From: Glutamicibacter halophytocola | GTDB lineage: Bacteria > Actinomycetota > Actinomycetes > Actinomycetales > Micrococcaceae | Direction of reading: 5' to 3' | NCBI RefSeq assembly: GCF_001302565.1 | Contig: NZ_CP012750.1 | Span: 868,001 to 932,000, forward strand | Length of the DNA stretch: 64,000 nucleotides | In this document: positions 29,713 through 39,501 of the stretch, piece by piece | How the letters are laid out: each line of letters begins with the position of its first letter | Numbering within the stretch: position 1 is the first letter of the stretch | Position numbers and translations under genes: made by a program | The notes under the pieces: model-generated | Told to the model about the DNA's origin: nothing | Database searches by the model: none | The model's input: the letters and a program-made list of their open reading frames with translations, nothing else

Positions 29713-30282
29713 ATGAGCCAGATAGATCTCTGTGAGCCAACCACTGACCTGCACCAATCATTTATGCAAAGCACCGCAGAATGGAACGGCGAGGAACAAG
29801 ACGGCGCTTCGATGTTCTTCGCAGCTAAATATGGCTGGGACTTGGCTGACCACACGGATTTTGAGCGCTGGGTGAAGCTTCTCAACGACCTGGCAAAGCC
29901 AGAATTCACGCCAGCGCCAGGATTCGTTTCGCAAAGCACGCTCTGGGTAGTGGAAAACGGCAAGTACTTAGGCGCCGTGAGCCTGAGGCATGATCTTGGC
30001 ACCGGCTATCTGGCGGAGGTCGGCGGCCATATAGGCTACGGCATCCGTCCCAGCGCGCGGCGGCGCGGCCTGGCCAAGCTGGCGCTCGCCGGATCGCTGG
30101 AGCAAGCACGGAGCCTGGGGCTGCCGAAAGTCCTGATCACGTGCAATGACTCCAACATCGGATCCGCTCGCACTATCGAATCATGTGGCGGTGTGCTTGA
30201 AAGCATCAAGCCGCAAAGCGAAGTTGGCCCGATATTCGGTTCACCGGAGGATGTGCGCCGCTACTGGATCACGCTGGATTAG
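29713..30282 (+). CDS. GNAT-family N-acetyltransferase
   Basis: Acetyl-CoA-dependent acyltransferase of 189 residues. The CoA-binding motif A is visible as GYGIRPSARRRGLAKLAL (about 115-132), preceded by the beta-4 strand LAEVGGHI. The C-terminal motif B region is LGLPKVLITCNDSNIGSARTI. The acceptor substrate is unknown; similar proteins act on amino acids, aminoglycosides or ribosomal proteins. It is transcribed divergently from tetR and convergently with fumC. Confidence 0.85.
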   Translation: MSQIDLCEPTTDLHQSFMQSTAEWNGEEQDGASMFFAAKYGWDLADHTDFERWVKLLNDLAKPEFTPAPGFVSQSTLWVVENGKYLGAVSLRHDLGTGYLAEVGGHIGYGIRPSARRRGLAKLALAGSLEQARSLGLPKVLITCNDSNIGSARTIESCGGVLESIKPQSEVGPIFGSPEDVRRYWITLD

Positions 30283-30331
30283 CAGGCGTTTCATGCAGCT
30301 GCTATCCGATGCGAGCTGTTCGGGCGCTCCG

Positions 30332-30355
30332 GGGGCTGGCTAGCTTGCCAGCCCC
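30332..30355. terminator. Hairpin 1 between the convergent GNAT gene and fumC
   Basis: GGGGCTGGC (30332-30340) with GCCAGCCCC (30347-30355), 6-base loop. Confidence 0.6.
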
Positions 30356-30361
30356 GCAATA

Positions 30362-30419
30362 GCGGCGGCCCCTTGCCTTCCGCGATCATTGATCCGGATA
30401 GCAAGGGGCCGCCGCTTGG
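30362..30419. terminator. Hairpin 2 between the convergent GNAT gene and fumC
   Basis: Fifteen-base stem GCGGCGGCCCCTTGC (30362-30376) / GCAAGGGGCCGCCGC (30401-30415) with a 24-base loop that itself can fold; ends in TTGG. Confidence 0.75.
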
Positions 30420-30431
30420 TCTATGAGAGCT

Positions 30432-31844
30432 CTAGTGCTTGCCCACCATGGTGGAGACATCAAGCAGTTCATCAAGCTGGGCTTCGGTGACTTCGCCGCG
30501 CTCGACGAATCCCAGCGCAATGGTGGCCTCGCGGACGGTCAGTCCTTCGGCGACGGCTTTCTTGGCAATCTTGGCCGCGTTCTCGTAGCCGATCAGCTTG
30601 TTCAACGGGGTGACGATGGATGGCGATGCCTCGGCCAGGAAGCGGGCGCGTTCAACGTTGGCCTTGATTCCATCGATCATCTTCTCTGCCATCACGGTGG
30701 CGGTGTTGGCCAGCAACCGGATTGATTCAAGCAGGTTCGAGGCCATGACCGGGATGCCCACGTTCAATTCAAAGGCTCCATTGGTGCCTGCCCACGCAAT
30801 GGCGGTGTCGTTGCCGATGACCTGGGCGGCAACCTGGATGGTCGCTTCGGAGATTACCGGGTTGACCTTGCCAGGCATGATCGACGAGCCTGGCTGCAGA
30901 TCAGGGATGGAGATTTCGCCCAGGCCGGTGTTCGGGCCAGAGCCCATCCAACGCAAGTCGTTGGCGATTTTGATGAGCGATATGGCGATGGTCCGCAGGG
31001 CAGCCGATGCCTCGACAAGGCCATCGCGGTTGGCCTGGGCTTCAAAATGATTGCGTGCTTCGGTAATAGGCAGGCCAGTGTCCTCGCGAAGGAACTCGAT
31101 CACCTTCTGCGGGAAGCCTTCAGGAGTATTGATGCCGGTGCCGACTGCGGTGCCGCCCAGCGGGACTTCGGCAACTCGTGGCAAGGCCGCCTCGACTCGC
31201 TCGATGCCGTAGCGCACCTGTGCTGCATAACCGCCGAACTCCTGTCCCAAGGTGACCGGTGTGGCATCCATCAGGTGGGTGCGGCCGGACTTGACGACAT
31301 CCTTGAATTCGGCCGATTTTGCTTCCAGAGCGGCGGCCAGCTGGCCCAAGGCAGGGACCAGGTCATTGATCAGGGCGCCGGTGGCAGCAACGTGGACCGA
31401 AGTCGGGAATACGTCATTGGAGGACTGCGAAGCGTTCACATGGTCATTGGGATGAACTTCGGTGGCGCTCTGTTTTGCCTTCAATGCGCGGGTGGCCAAT
31501 TCGGCAAGGACCTCATTGGTGTTCATATTTGAGCTGGTTCCCGAACCGGTCTGGAAGACGTCGATGGGGAAGTGCTCGTCGTACTTTCCGCTGGCCACCT
31601 CTTCGGCAGCATCGGTGATAGCTCCGGCGCGCTCGGCATCAAGCACACCCAATGCGAGGTTTGCCTGGGCCGCGGCCTTTTTCACCTGGGCGAGGGCCTT
31701 GATATGCGATGACTCCAGCGTTTTGCCTGAGATTGGAAAGTTCTCGACCGCACGCTGAGTTTGTGCGCGATACAAAGCCTGGGCTGGAACTCGGACTTCA
31801 CCCATGGTGTCATGTTCAATGCGGAAATCGTCACTGTTAGTCAT
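30432..31844 (-). CDS. fumC: Class II fumarate hydratase
   Basis: Reversible hydration of fumarate to malate in the citric acid cycle; iron-independent homotetramer. 470 residues. The superfamily signature [11 protein letters not shown] is intact, with the preceding catalytic segments [32 protein letters not shown] and [17 protein letters not shown]. The start ATG 31844 fits a leaderless promoter (TAATCT 6 bases upstream). The conserved neighbour set fum-glpX-DUF4245 is that of mycobacteria, here with a carbonic anhydrase gene inserted. Confidence 0.95.
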   Translation of the reverse strand: MTNSDDFRIEHDTMGEVRVPAQALYRAQTQRAVENFPISGKTLESSHIKALAQVKKAAAQANLALGVLDAERAGAITDAAEEVASGKYDEHFPIDVFQTGSGTSSNMNTNEVLAELATRALKAKQSATEVHPNDHVNASQSSNDVFPTSVHVAATGALINDLVPALGQLAAALEAKSAEFKDVVKSGRTHLMDATPVTLGQEFGGYAAQVRYGIERVEAALPRVAEVPLGGTAVGTGINTPEGFPQKVIEFLREDTGLPITEARNHFEAQANRDGLVEASAALRTIAISLIKIANDLRWMGSGPNTGLGEISIPDLQPGSSIMPGKVNPVISEATIQVAAQVIGNDTAIAWAGTNGAFELNVGIPVMASNLLESIRLLANTATVMAEKMIDGIKANVERARFLAEASPSIVTPLNKLIGYENAAKIAKKAVAEGLTVREATIALGFVERGEVTEAQLDELLDVSTMVGKH

Positions 31845-31850
31845 GCGCCC

Positions 31851-31856
31851 AGATTA
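31851..31856 (-). promoter_or_regulatory. -10 element of a probable leaderless fumC promoter
   Basis: Minus-strand TAATCT is 6 bases before ATG 31844. Confidence 0.55.
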
Positions 31857-31975
31857 CGCCTCGAATGCAATGGAAGGACAGGACTCTGAAGCAAACATCA
31901 CAACCGCTAGTGACGCTGCGCCGATACGGGAATAAAACCCACGCTGCAAGGCGGTTACCGCACTGCGGATGCTCC

Positions 31976-32605
31976 CTAGTCCAGGCCCAAGCTTGAGACG
32001 AGCTGCGCCCGGCCATCGTCGAGGTGGTAGGCCACGCCAGCTACGGCTGTGCGGCCCTCTTCGATAGCGTGCGCGATGATGGTGGACAGATCGACAAGGC
32101 GGTCCGTGGTTTGCTTTACGTGCTCAACGACCGTGCCGTTGACATCGGTGATGCCCTTGCGCTCGGCGGCCAGGACGGATGGAGTGATGTGCTCGACCAG
32201 ATCCCGGACGAAGCCCTTGGGCATGTCCCCGGACTCCTTGACCTTGATGGCGCTCGTGACTGCGCCGCAAGAGTTGTGGCCCAGAATGACAATCAAAGGC
32301 ACGTTGAGCTCGTCAACCGCGAACTCCAGCGAACCGAGGCTGGCCGGATCGATCACGTGGCCAGCTGTGCGGACCACGAACATGTCGCCGAGGCCGACGT
32401 CGAAGATGATTTCGGCTGCGAGCCGGGAATCCGAGCAACCGAAGATCACCGCAAACGGCTCTTGGCCTGAAATCAGCGACTGGCGCCGGGCACTGTCCTG
32501 ATTAGGGTGTTCGGTTTCTTCATTGACGAAACGCAGGTTACCGGCGCTAAGCTTCTCCCAAGCCTCTTTGGGGGACAAGGATTGAGTGGTTGGTTCAGAT
32601 CGCAT
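31976..32605 (-). CDS. Beta-class carbonic anhydrase
   Basis: Zinc enzyme interconverting CO2 and bicarbonate. 209 residues. Zinc ligands and the Asp-Arg dyad are visible: CSDSR (C57, D59, R61) and HNSCG (H110, C113). The order and spacing match beta-CAs. ATG 32605 is preceded by TAGACT seven bases upstream, so it is probably leaderless. It lies between fumC and DUF4245/glpX and may supply bicarbonate to carboxylating reactions (inference from function, not from any local partner). Confidence 0.93.
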   Translation of the reverse strand: MRSEPTTQSLSPKEAWEKLSAGNLRFVNEETEHPNQDSARRQSLISGQEPFAVIFGCSDSRLAAEIIFDVGLGDMFVVRTAGHVIDPASLGSLEFAVDELNVPLIVILGHNSCGAVTSAIKVKESGDMPKGFVRDLVEHITPSVLAAERKGITDVNGTVVEHVKQTTDRLVDLSTIIAHAIEEGRTAVAGVAYHLDDGRAQLVSSLGLD

Positions 32606-32612
32606 AAGCCAA

Positions 32613-32618
32613 AGTCTA
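32613..32618 (-). promoter_or_regulatory. -10 element of a probable leaderless promoter
   Basis: Minus-strand TAGACT ends 7 bases before ATG 32605 of the carbonic anhydrase gene. Confidence 0.55.
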
Positions 32619-32673
32619 CGGGAAGATGTTCGAATATCGAATATTTGCGGTCAGAGTGAAGTCACAATACCGA

Positions 32674-33318
32674 CTAGCTAAGCGTGGATTCTGCCAGCTC
32701 GGCCACATCCTCAAGCTGCTGCTCGGAAGTGTCCGTGGACAGGATCAGCGTTGACTCTTTGCGCTCCGAAATCAGATACGTGGTTTCGTCCTTGACCCGG
32801 ACTTCCCATTCCCAGCCACCAATGGTCCTGGTGCCGGTCGGAACGGCGGTGTCGGTAGTCAAGGCGATCCACGTGGCGTTTGCTTCAGCGGCCTGGCGTA
32901 CCCAGACAAAATCCTTGTTCTTGGTCACGATGCCAAATTCCCAGTAGGGGACACCTTGAGCGGTGTTGGCCTGCCAGCGGGCAAAGTTGGCATACTGTCC
33001 ATCGCCCAGGCTTGGCGCGAAGACGTCGAAACCTGCAATTTGTTCGGTTTGCTCCGCGGTCTGCTGCAAGTTCACCTTGCTCTCGAAGGCTTCATCTTTC
33101 GGAGCTGGGTTGAGCAAGACCAGCGGAATAACAACAGCGAGGGTGAAGCCAACCGAGAGCACCATGCCCTTGAAGGTCTGGTTGGCACGCTTGGCCTGCT
33201 TCTCGGTGAGCTGCGGCTTGAACGGCAAGTCCTCAAAGGTCGCCTCAGGATCATTCAAATCGCGACGAGGCTCCGGTGCCGACTTTGCGGACTGATCCGA
33301 CGGCTCGTTCACAGGCAT
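32674..33318 (-). CDS. DUF4245 family membrane protein
   Basis: Bitopic membrane protein of 214 residues. A charged cytoplasmic N terminus (about 50 residues) precedes a single helix (about 53-72, GMVLSVGFTLAVVIPLVLLN) and an extracytoplasmic domain of about 140 residues containing WEFGIVTKN and GGWEWEVRVKDE. DUF4245 proteins are actinobacterial, next to glpX, and of unknown function. ATG 33318 follows a GGGA; GTG 33348 is the alternative and the frame is open to 33486. Divergent from glpX with overlapping upstream regions. Confidence 0.83.
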   Translation of the reverse strand: MPVNEPSDQSAKSAPEPRRDLNDPEATFEDLPFKPQLTEKQAKRANQTFKGMVLSVGFTLAVVIPLVLLNPAPKDEAFESKVNLQQTAEQTEQIAGFDVFAPSLGDGQYANFARWQANTAQGVPYWEFGIVTKNKDFVWVRQAAEANATWIALTTDTAVPTGTRTIGGWEWEVRVKDETTYLISERKESTLILSTDTSEQQLEDVAELAESTLS

Positions 33319-33435
33319 GGTGTTCCCACTGTTGTTCTCAAGTTGCACGTCTTCTATTCTCCCCGAAGATTCTGTGTAATTGGAACTAGCGTGCCCAACC
33401 CCACGTTGGGCTTCGAAAGCCCTGGCGACACGAAC

Positions 33436-33464
33436 TGTCACTGCAAATTCTAAAGAGATAGAAT
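33436..33464 (+). promoter_or_regulatory. Candidate glpX promoter
   Basis: TGTCAC (33436-33441), 17-base spacer, TAGAAT (33459-33464). The predicted start at about 33471 leaves a 40-base leader before GTG 33515. Confidence 0.5.
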
Positions 33465-33514
33465 GAATATGTTTGCATAGGCGCAATGACTACGACTCAG
33501 TGATGGGATCTTTC

Positions 33515-34537
33515 GTGACCGAAAAGAACAATTATGCCCACCTTTCCTCGCGACTGTCGGTAACCGACTCGGAGCCGGACCGCAACCTAGCACTGGAACT
33601 GGTGCGCGCTACTGAAGCTGCCGCCATCGCGTCCACGCCATGGGTTGGATTCGGCGACAAGAACGCGGCCGACGGCGCTGCAGTAGACGCTATGCGAGGT
33701 CTGCTCTCCACCGTGAACTTCAATGGCGTTGTTGTCATCGGTGAGGGTGAAAAAGATGAAGCCCCAATGCTCTTCAACGGCGAGCAAGTCGGCAACGGCA
33801 CCGGTGCCGAATGCGACGTAGCTGTTGACCCGATCGACGGAACCCGCTTGACAGCCCTCGGCTTGAACAATGCGCTGTCGGTATTGGCAGTGGCTGACCG
33901 CGGATCCATGTTTGATCCTTCAGCTGTTTTCTACATGGAAAAGCTGGTCACCGGCCCAGAAGCTGCTGACCTTGTTGACCTGCGTTTGCCAGTGAAGCAG
34001 AACCTGCACTTGATCGCCAAGGCCAAGGGCAAGAAGCTCAGCCAGATCACCGTGACCATCTTGGACCGTCCGCGCCATGCCGGACTGATCGAGGAGATCC
34101 GTGCTGCTGGTGCTCGCACCAAGTTGATCATGGACGGCGACGTCGCCGGCGCCATCGCCGCAACTCGTGAAGGCACTGGCGTTGACGCGCTGATGGGTAT
34201 CGGTGGCACGCCGGAGGGCATCGTGACCGCCTGCGCTATCAAGGCGCTGGGCGGTGTCATCCAGGGGCGCTTGTGGCCAACTGATGACGACGAAAAGCAG
34301 AAGGCACTGGACGCCGGCCACCAGCTGGACCGCGTATTGACCACCAACGATCTGGTGACTTCCGATAACTGCTACTTCGCAGCGACCGGCATCACCGATG
34401 GCGACCTGCTGCGCGGCGTACGTTACAAGGGCAACCGCATCAGCACGCAGTCGATCGTGATGCGCGCGAAGTCCGGAACCATCCGCTTCGTTGAAGGCGA
34501 GCACCACCAGGATAAGTGGGAAGCCTACACCCGCTAA
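33515..34537 (+). CDS. glpX: Class II fructose-1,6-bisphosphatase
   Basis: Removes the 1-phosphate of fructose-1,6-bisphosphate in gluconeogenesis. 340 residues. Metal and phosphate motifs are [15 protein letters not shown] (D and E ligands) and DPIDGTRL (105-112), followed by [18 protein letters not shown] chose GTG 33515 because it gives the short N terminus usual for Micrococcaceae GlpX ([13 protein letters not shown] before [13 protein letters not shown]) and has GGGA six bases upstream. ATG 33503 and GTG 33500 are alternatives. Divergent from DUF4245, as in mycobacteria. Confidence 0.93.
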   Translation: MTEKNNYAHLSSRLSVTDSEPDRNLALELVRATEAAAIASTPWVGFGDKNAADGAAVDAMRGLLSTVNFNGVVVIGEGEKDEAPMLFNGEQVGNGTGAECDVAVDPIDGTRLTALGLNNALSVLAVADRGSMFDPSAVFYMEKLVTGPEAADLVDLRLPVKQNLHLIAKAKGKKLSQITVTILDRPRHAGLIEEIRAAGARTKLIMDGDVAGAIAATREGTGVDALMGIGGTPEGIVTACAIKALGGVIQGRLWPTDDDEKQKALDAGHQLDRVLTTNDLVTSDNCYFAATGITDGDLLRGVRYKGNRISTQSIVMRAKSGTIRFVEGEHHQDKWEAYTR

Positions 34538-34546
34538 ATCTTTCTG

Positions 34547-34599
34547 GGATACGCCGATGGCCATGAACCTTTTCAAGGTTCATGGCCATCGGCGTATCC
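34547..34599. terminator. Bidirectional terminator between glpX and manA
   Basis: A 25-base stem (34547-34571 with 34575-34599) with a 3-base TTC loop separates these convergent genes. Confidence 0.9.
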
Positions 34600-34630
34600 G
34601 AGCTAGATTCGGTCCAGCAAGGAGACTTCT

Positions 34631-35839
34631 TTAATCGATCTGTGCACTGGCGGCAAAGAGCTGGCCAGGTGTATTGCCCTGCAATGTCGCCGTCGCAGGC
34701 AGCTCGGCGGCGGTAATGAAGAGGGACTGTCCGCGCTTGATGCTTCGCTGGCCTTCCTGGGTTTTCACCAAGAACTCGCCCGCGGTGCACAAGACCACTC
34801 CAGCACCGTGCAGCTGAAGTTCGGAAGCCTGGCCTGCAGCCTGCGGATCGAGCACCTGCAGCTGGAACTCTTCGAAGTCCGGCTTGTACAGGCGGTCGTG
34901 CGAGTCCAGCGCGACCGGGGCAAGGACCGGCGCAGGGGAGGGCTGGCTGATGGTGACATCCAGAAGTTCGGGAACATCGATATGCTTGCTGGTCAATCCG
35001 CCTCGCAGAACGTTGTCCGAGTTGGCCATGACTTCGATGCCTAGCCCGCGCAAGTAGGCATGAACATTTCCAGCGCCCAGGCTGATGGCCTGGCCCGGTT
35101 CCAAGAACACCAGATTCAGCAGCAGTGCGACCAATACGCCTGGATCCGAGGGGTAGATCTTGTTGATCGACACCAGCTCGGCAAAGTGCGCGTTGGCCTT
35201 CAACTGATCCGAGGACTCAATGGCTGAGCAGATCAGCTCCACGGTTTGGGCAACAGGTTCCCCGGCGGTCAGCACATGGCTGAAAGCGGCGGCCAGTGGA
35301 TCCTGCCCCTGCAATGAACGGATGATCGTCTCAATCTCGCCCAGCTTGTCTTCCGGCAGCCCGGCGGACAACAACTGCAGATCCTTGATGATTTGGCCAG
35401 GCTGGCGGAATCCGGATAACGCCACAAAATCAGTCAGTGCATAAAGCATCTCTGGCTTGTGATTGTCATCCCGATAGTTGCGGTCGGCCGCATCAAGGGG
35501 CTTGCCACTGGAGTTTTCCAGGGCAAAACGCTCCTGGGCCTGCTTGAGCGTCGGGTGCGTCTGGATCGACAGGGGCTGGGTCGCCGAGAGCACCTTGAAC
35601 AGGTAGGGCAGGCGGCCAAATCGCTGCGCAACAGTTGCCCCCAGTACTTGCTGCGGGTCTTGGGCGATGAAGTCATTCAGGGCAATGTCTTCATCAACCA
35701 GCCGGCTGGGGCATCCCGGGTGGGCGCCAAGCCACATCTCTGCCTGCGGGGAAATATCCGCAGGCAGATCCAGCAAATCAGAGATCTGGGAATCAGAACC
35801 CCAGTGGTAATCCCTCATCGCGTTTTTCAACTCGAACAC
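34631..35839 (-). CDS. manA: Class I mannose-6-phosphate isomerase
   Basis: Zinc cupin enzyme interconverting fructose-6-phosphate and mannose-6-phosphate, supplying GDP-mannose for glycans and for protein O-mannosylation (a PMT lies at 53.2-54.8 kb). 402 residues. Zinc ligands Q93 and H95 (SIQTHPTL) and E130 (DNHKPEML) are visible, and the fourth is the His in GAGNVHAYL. The catalytic Arg is in the GLEVMANSDN-VLRGGLT region. The start is GTG 35839, with TATGGT eight bases upstream, so it may be leaderless. Confidence 0.93.
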   Translation of the reverse strand: MFELKNAMRDYHWGSDSQISDLLDLPADISPQAEMWLGAHPGCPSRLVDEDIALNDFIAQDPQQVLGATVAQRFGRLPYLFKVLSATQPLSIQTHPTLKQAQERFALENSSGKPLDAADRNYRDDNHKPEMLYALTDFVALSGFRQPGQIIKDLQLLSAGLPEDKLGEIETIIRSLQGQDPLAAAFSHVLTAGEPVAQTVELICSAIESSDQLKANAHFAELVSINKIYPSDPGVLVALLLNLVFLEPGQAISLGAGNVHAYLRGLGIEVMANSDNVLRGGLTSKHIDVPELLDVTISQPSPAPVLAPVALDSHDRLYKPDFEEFQLQVLDPQAAGQASELQLHGAGVVLCTAGEFLVKTQEGQRSIKRGQSLFITAAELPATATLQGNTPGQLFAASAQID

Positions 35840-35847
35840 GTTGTTTG

Positions 35848-35853
35848 ACCATA
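35848..35853 (-). promoter_or_regulatory. -10 element of a possible leaderless manA promoter
   Basis: Minus-strand TATGGT lies 8 bases before GTG 35839. Confidence 0.45.
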
Positions 35854-35904
35854 GCCTTTCAAGAACAGTGATTGGGTTGCATTGCGGTCGGGGGGTCTAA
35901 CCGT

Positions 35905-37539
35905 TTACGGAACAGAGCATTCGTCGTTGTTAGCGGCGATCTGTGAAATGCGGGTGTTGTATCCAGCCATTTCCAGCTGCACCAAGTACTCCTCGGTGAT
36001 TGGACTTCCATCAGGCTGGGTGAATTCCTGATCTCCGCCGCCGGAAAGCTTGGGAGCGTTATTGATATCCGTGGTATCCGCGCTCTCTTCAGTGCTTTCT
36101 TCACTTTCCGAGCTCTTGGGGGACTCGGAAGCCTTGGAAGAATCTTCGCTCTTCTTAGAAGAATCGGACTTCTCAGTCTTCTTCTTCTCGCTCTCCGACT
36201 GCTTGGCAATCAGGGTGCGGATTCGCTCCTGGAGCTTGTCAAAGTCCGGGTATGTGGAGAAGGATCGCTCAAAGTCCGGTGCGCCCAAGGTCAGGCGTGC
36301 CATCGGCTGTGAAGAGACCTTCTCGGCCAAGGAGACGAAGGAGCCGAGCTGGCCGGCTGGAATGTTTGTCTCCACCAGCTGCTCGCCAGCGGACATGATG
36401 CTGGTGAAGTTCGTCAGAATGGTCTGCGGAGTGAATTGCTTGATGATGGCCTGCTGCAAGCACTGCTGGCGCTTGATGCGGTGGTAGTCGTCGGTGAAGT
36501 CGCGGGAGCGGGCAAACCACAGGGCATGCTTGCCATTGAAGGTTTGGGTGCCAGGGGCGAACCAGTGGGTGCGCACGGTGCTGTTGGGGTAGTACTTGCC
36601 GTTGTATGGAACCCAGCCGCCGGAATTGATGGTGACTCCGCCCAGGGCGTCGACAAACTGCTCAAATCCTGCCATGTCCACCATGACGTAGCCCTGCACG
36701 GGCAGTCCGGTAGTTCCTTCCAGGGCATCCATGGCCGCCTGCGCGCCTACATTCTTCACGGACGCCGGGAAAGCATCAGCATGCTCGTCAGCCGCGTTGC
36801 GGTAGATGGCATTGAAGATGCAATCGTTACCGCAGTTGTAGCCGTCGGGCCAGATCTTTTTCATTGGCGAGTCATCTGCAAAGCGCGCGCCTTGGAAGTT
36901 ACGCGGCACCGAGATCAGCAGGGTCTTGCCGGTCTTGGCATCCACCGAAAGCAGTGCCACCGAGTCGGTGCGCACACCCTCTCGGTTGGATCCCGAGTCA
37001 GCGCCGAACACCGCGATGTTGTAACGGCCATCGATCGGGTCAAAAGCAGGTCCTTCATCGAAGACCGAGACAATGGTCTCGCGTCCGGTATTCAACAAGG
37101 ACGCACCGTAGATGAACACGCCACTGGTGGCGACCACCGCGGCCAGCGTGAAAACGGTAACGATGGCGCGCATGCCGGGAGCCAGCATGCCGGGCCGAAT
37201 GATTACCAGGGTATTGATGAACATGATGAACCAGCCGACAGCCAAGCTGCCGAGCACGATGATCAGGAACAGCTGGAAGTTCGGGTGCGCTACCCAGCCG
37301 AGGATGACCGACCGGTTGATGAAGTAGATTGCCAGGATGCCAAGAATGGCGACCCAGCACAGCATCGTAATGGAGACCGCAAGCCTTCCGAGCTTTCGAT
37401 TGCCGGCAACCAGCTGAGCGCTGCCCGGGAAGAAGATGGTCAGAAGAACCAAGATCAGCGCACGTTTGCTGCGTTGCGGAGCGCTAATTGTCTCCGGCTG
37501 GCGCAACGGACTCGGTGCGCGGTGACTGGCAGAACCCAT
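35905..37539 (-). CDS. LytR-CpsA-Psr (LCP) family glycopolymer ligase
   Basis: Transfers lipid-linked glycopolymers (in actinobacteria arabinogalactan or teichoic-acid-like polymers) to peptidoglycan. 544 residues. Three or more helices near the N terminus (about 25-140) are followed by the extracytoplasmic LCP domain, beginning near GRYNIAVFGADSG. Conserved arginines/aspartates are in REGVRTDSVALLSVD and SVPRNFQGARF, and FARSRDFTDDYHRIKRQQ is near the domain end. After the domain comes a Ser/Lys/Glu-rich stretch (about 425-475). It starts 18 bases after the purE stop and probably follows purK-purE in transcription. Confidence 0.9.
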   Translation of the reverse strand: MGSASHRAPSPLRQPETISAPQRSKRALILVLLTIFFPGSAQLVAGNRKLGRLAVSITMLCWVAILGILAIYFINRSVILGWVAHPNFQLFLIIVLGSLAVGWFIMFINTLVIIRPGMLAPGMRAIVTVFTLAAVVATSGVFIYGASLLNTGRETIVSVFDEGPAFDPIDGRYNIAVFGADSGSNREGVRTDSVALLSVDAKTGKTLLISVPRNFQGARFADDSPMKKIWPDGYNCGNDCIFNAIYRNAADEHADAFPASVKNVGAQAAMDALEGTTGLPVQGYVMVDMAGFEQFVDALGGVTINSGGWVPYNGKYYPNSTVRTHWFAPGTQTFNGKHALWFARSRDFTDDYHRIKRQQCLQQAIIKQFTPQTILTNFTSIMSAGEQLVETNIPAGQLGSFVSLAEKVSSQPMARLTLGAPDFERSFSTYPDFDKLQERIRTLIAKQSESEKKKTEKSDSSKKSEDSSKASESPKSSESEESTEESADTTDINNAPKLSGGGDQEFTQPDGSPITEEYLVQLEMAGYNTRISQIAANNDECSVP

Positions 37540-37557
37540 GTACTTGTTTGACTTTCC

Positions 37558-38088
37558 CTAGGAAGCGAAATTCTCGTTGGCTACTTCATCGCGCAGTGCA
37601 GCGCCCTTGGCGTGGGCTGACTCGCGCAGTGAATCTGCGAACTGAAGCAACTTTACCTGCAACGACTGTGCAAGCTCATCCGTTCCCGCGGCTAGGGTGC
37701 GCACCGCGAGCAAGCCTGCGTTGCGTGCACCGCCAATGGAAACAGTTGCGACGGGGACTCCTGCTGGCATCTGGACGATGGACAACAGAGAATCCATTCC
37801 ATCAAGCTTAGCCAGTGGAACTGGAACTCCGATGACAGGCAGCGGAGTAACAGCTGCGAGCATGCCGGGCAAGTGGGCCGCGCCGCCTGCTCCAGCAATG
37901 ATCACGCGCAACCCGCGCTCATGTGCCTTTTTGCCGTACTCGATCATCTCGGTTGGCATCCGGTGGGCGGAGACCACGTCGGCTTCGAATGGAATTCCGA
38001 ACTCGGCCAGGGCCTGGGCAGCCAGGCGCATTACTGGCCAATCGGAATCCGAACCCATGACCAGGCCGACAAGAGGTGCTTCAGACAT
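37558..38088 (-). CDS. purE: N5-carboxyaminoimidazole ribonucleotide mutase
   Basis: Class I PurE moves the carboxyl from N5-CAIR to C4, giving CAIR in purine synthesis; partner of PurK. 176 residues. Motifs GSDSDWPVM (12-20), SAHRMP and [13 protein letters not shown], and PVIGVPV, are intact. ATG 38088 is preceded by AAGGA eight bases upstream. It lies downstream of purK on the same strand with a 76-base gap that holds a strong hairpin. Confidence 0.95.
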   Translation of the reverse strand: MSEAPLVGLVMGSDSDWPVMRLAAQALAEFGIPFEADVVSAHRMPTEMIEYGKKAHERGLRVIIAGAGGAAHLPGMLAAVTPLPVIGVPVPLAKLDGMDSLLSIVQMPAGVPVATVSIGGARNAGLLAVRTLAAGTDELAQSLQVKLLQFADSLRESAHAKGAALRDEVANENFAS

Positions 38089-38113
38089 CAGATTTATCCT
38101 TGGTTGTGTCATT

Positions 38114-38153
38114 GGCAAGAGCCACTGCGCCGTTGCGCGCAGTGGCTCTTGCC
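38114..38153 (-). terminator. Intercistronic hairpin between purK and purE
   Basis: Seventeen-base stem GGCAAGAGCCACTGCGC (38114-38130) with GCGCAGTGGCTCTTGCC (38137-38153), 6-base loop, no T tract. It may be a partial terminator, processing site or RNA stability element in the purK-purE transcript. Confidence 0.6.
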
Positions 38154-38164
38154 GGAATATCAGG

Positions 38165-39325
38165 TTAGTTCTTGGAGTCGACGCCGTCGCGGATCAGCGC
38201 GGCAACTTTGTTTGCCTGCACGCGAAGTTCATCTACGGTTTGCCCGGCATTTGCCACCACGTTCACATGCCCGATCTTTCGGCCCGGGCGAACGGACTTG
38301 CCGTAGGCGTGCACCTTGACCTCGGGGGCCGCGGCCAGTGCAGCGCTGAATGCCGAGTAGAGGTCCTGGTTGGCGCCGCCGAGGTAGTTCTTCATGACGG
38401 TGACCCCCAGCTCGCGGGTGTCGCCCAGCGGAAGATCAAGGACGGCACGCAGGTGCTGCTCAAACTGGCTGGTGACCGAACCATTCATGGTCCAGTGCCC
38501 GGTATTGTGCGGGCGCATCGCCAATTCATTAATGACATAGCCGGCTCCCTGGCCGGGAGTCTCGAACAGCTCCGCGGCCATGACGCCGGTCACTCCGAAT
38601 TCGTTGGCGATCCGCAGGGCCGCCTCGGCGGCGCTGCGTGCGGTGGCCTCGTCAAGGTCCTGGGCCGGGGCGATCACTTCGTCGCAGACCCCGTCAACCT
38701 GAATGGTGTGGACTACTGGCCAGGCTTTGGCTTCGCCGGAAGGGGTGCGCGCCACCAGGGCGGAGAGCTCACGGGAGAAGCCGACCTTGTCCTCGGCCAG
38801 CAATGGGCCGTTGGCAAACCAGTCGGCGGCGTCTTTGGCATCTTGGATGCTATCGAGCATGCGCACGCCCTTGCCGTCGTAGCCGCCCCTCGGGGTCTTG
38901 AGCACAATGGGCCAGCCGGTCTGTTCGCCGAAGCTGATCAGCTCCTCGACGTTCTCCACCTTGGCCCAGGCCGGGTTGGGAAGGCCCAAGCGTTCAATGG
39001 CCTCGCGCATCACCAGCTTGTCCTGGGCATGGATCAGTGCCGCGGGGCGAGGCTGGATATTGACACCCTCGTTGATCAGCGTGGTCAAAAATTCGTTGGG
39101 GACATGCTCGTGGTCAAAGGTGACTACGTCCTTGCCCTTGGCAAAAGCGCGCAGGGTATCGAGGTCCTTGTAGTCACCTACCGGTGCGTCAGGAACACTT
39201 CGGGCAGCCGAAACTTCAGGCCCTTCGGCCAGAATATGAAGTTCGAATCCTAGGTTCAGGGCCTCAGGGGCCATCATTCGGGCTAGCTGCCCGCCACCAA
39301 TCACGCCAATTTTTGGAAAGCTCAC
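38165..39325 (-). CDS. purK: N5-carboxyaminoimidazole ribonucleotide synthase
   Basis: ATP-grasp ligase that carboxylates aminoimidazole ribonucleotide using ATP and bicarbonate. 386 residues. The N-terminal pre-ATP-grasp motif is [13 protein letters not shown], and the ATP-grasp loop is [17 protein letters not shown]. Metal-binding [14 protein letters not shown] is near the C-terminal part. The GTG at 39325 is preceded by TACCCT seven bases upstream, so probably leaderless. Divergent from the GtrA gene. Confidence 0.94.
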   Translation of the reverse strand: MSFPKIGVIGGGQLARMMAPEALNLGFELHILAEGPEVSAARSVPDAPVGDYKDLDTLRAFAKGKDVVTFDHEHVPNEFLTTLINEGVNIQPRPAALIHAQDKLVMREAIERLGLPNPAWAKVENVEELISFGEQTGWPIVLKTPRGGYDGKGVRMLDSIQDAKDAADWFANGPLLAEDKVGFSRELSALVARTPSGEAKAWPVVHTIQVDGVCDEVIAPAQDLDEATARSAAEAALRIANEFGVTGVMAAELFETPGQGAGYVINELAMRPHNTGHWTMNGSVTSQFEQHLRAVLDLPLGDTRELGVTVMKNYLGGANQDLYSAFSAALAAAPEVKVHAYGKSVRPGRKIGHVNVVANAGQTVDELRVQANKVAALIRDGVDSKN

Positions 39326-39332
39326 GTTATCT

Positions 39333-39338
39333 AGGGTA
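39333..39338 (-). promoter_or_regulatory. -10 element of a probable leaderless purK promoter
   Basis: Minus-strand TACCCT is 7 bases before GTG 39325. Confidence 0.5.
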
Positions 39339-39501
39339 TCGAAAGCGCGGATCAGATTCGCATGCGAGATGTCTGATTACTCTCACAATTCGGACAATCC
39401 TCAGAAATTGGCGATAAAATAGCTAGATCGCGTGCTTCAAGTTGTACTTTGTGCGCCCTGTTACTGCTAGCCAGACGGGAATCTCATTCCCTGGAGGACC
39501 C

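Noticed and set aside
36436..37551. 371-codon frame on the plus strand
   Set aside because: It lies wholly antisense to the well-supported LCP gene and its residues are Asp/Gly/Arg/His-rich as expected from antisense of a GC-rich gene.
37697..39253. 518-codon frame on the plus strand
   Set aside because: Antisense to purE and purK, which have clear motifs; no motif in this frame.
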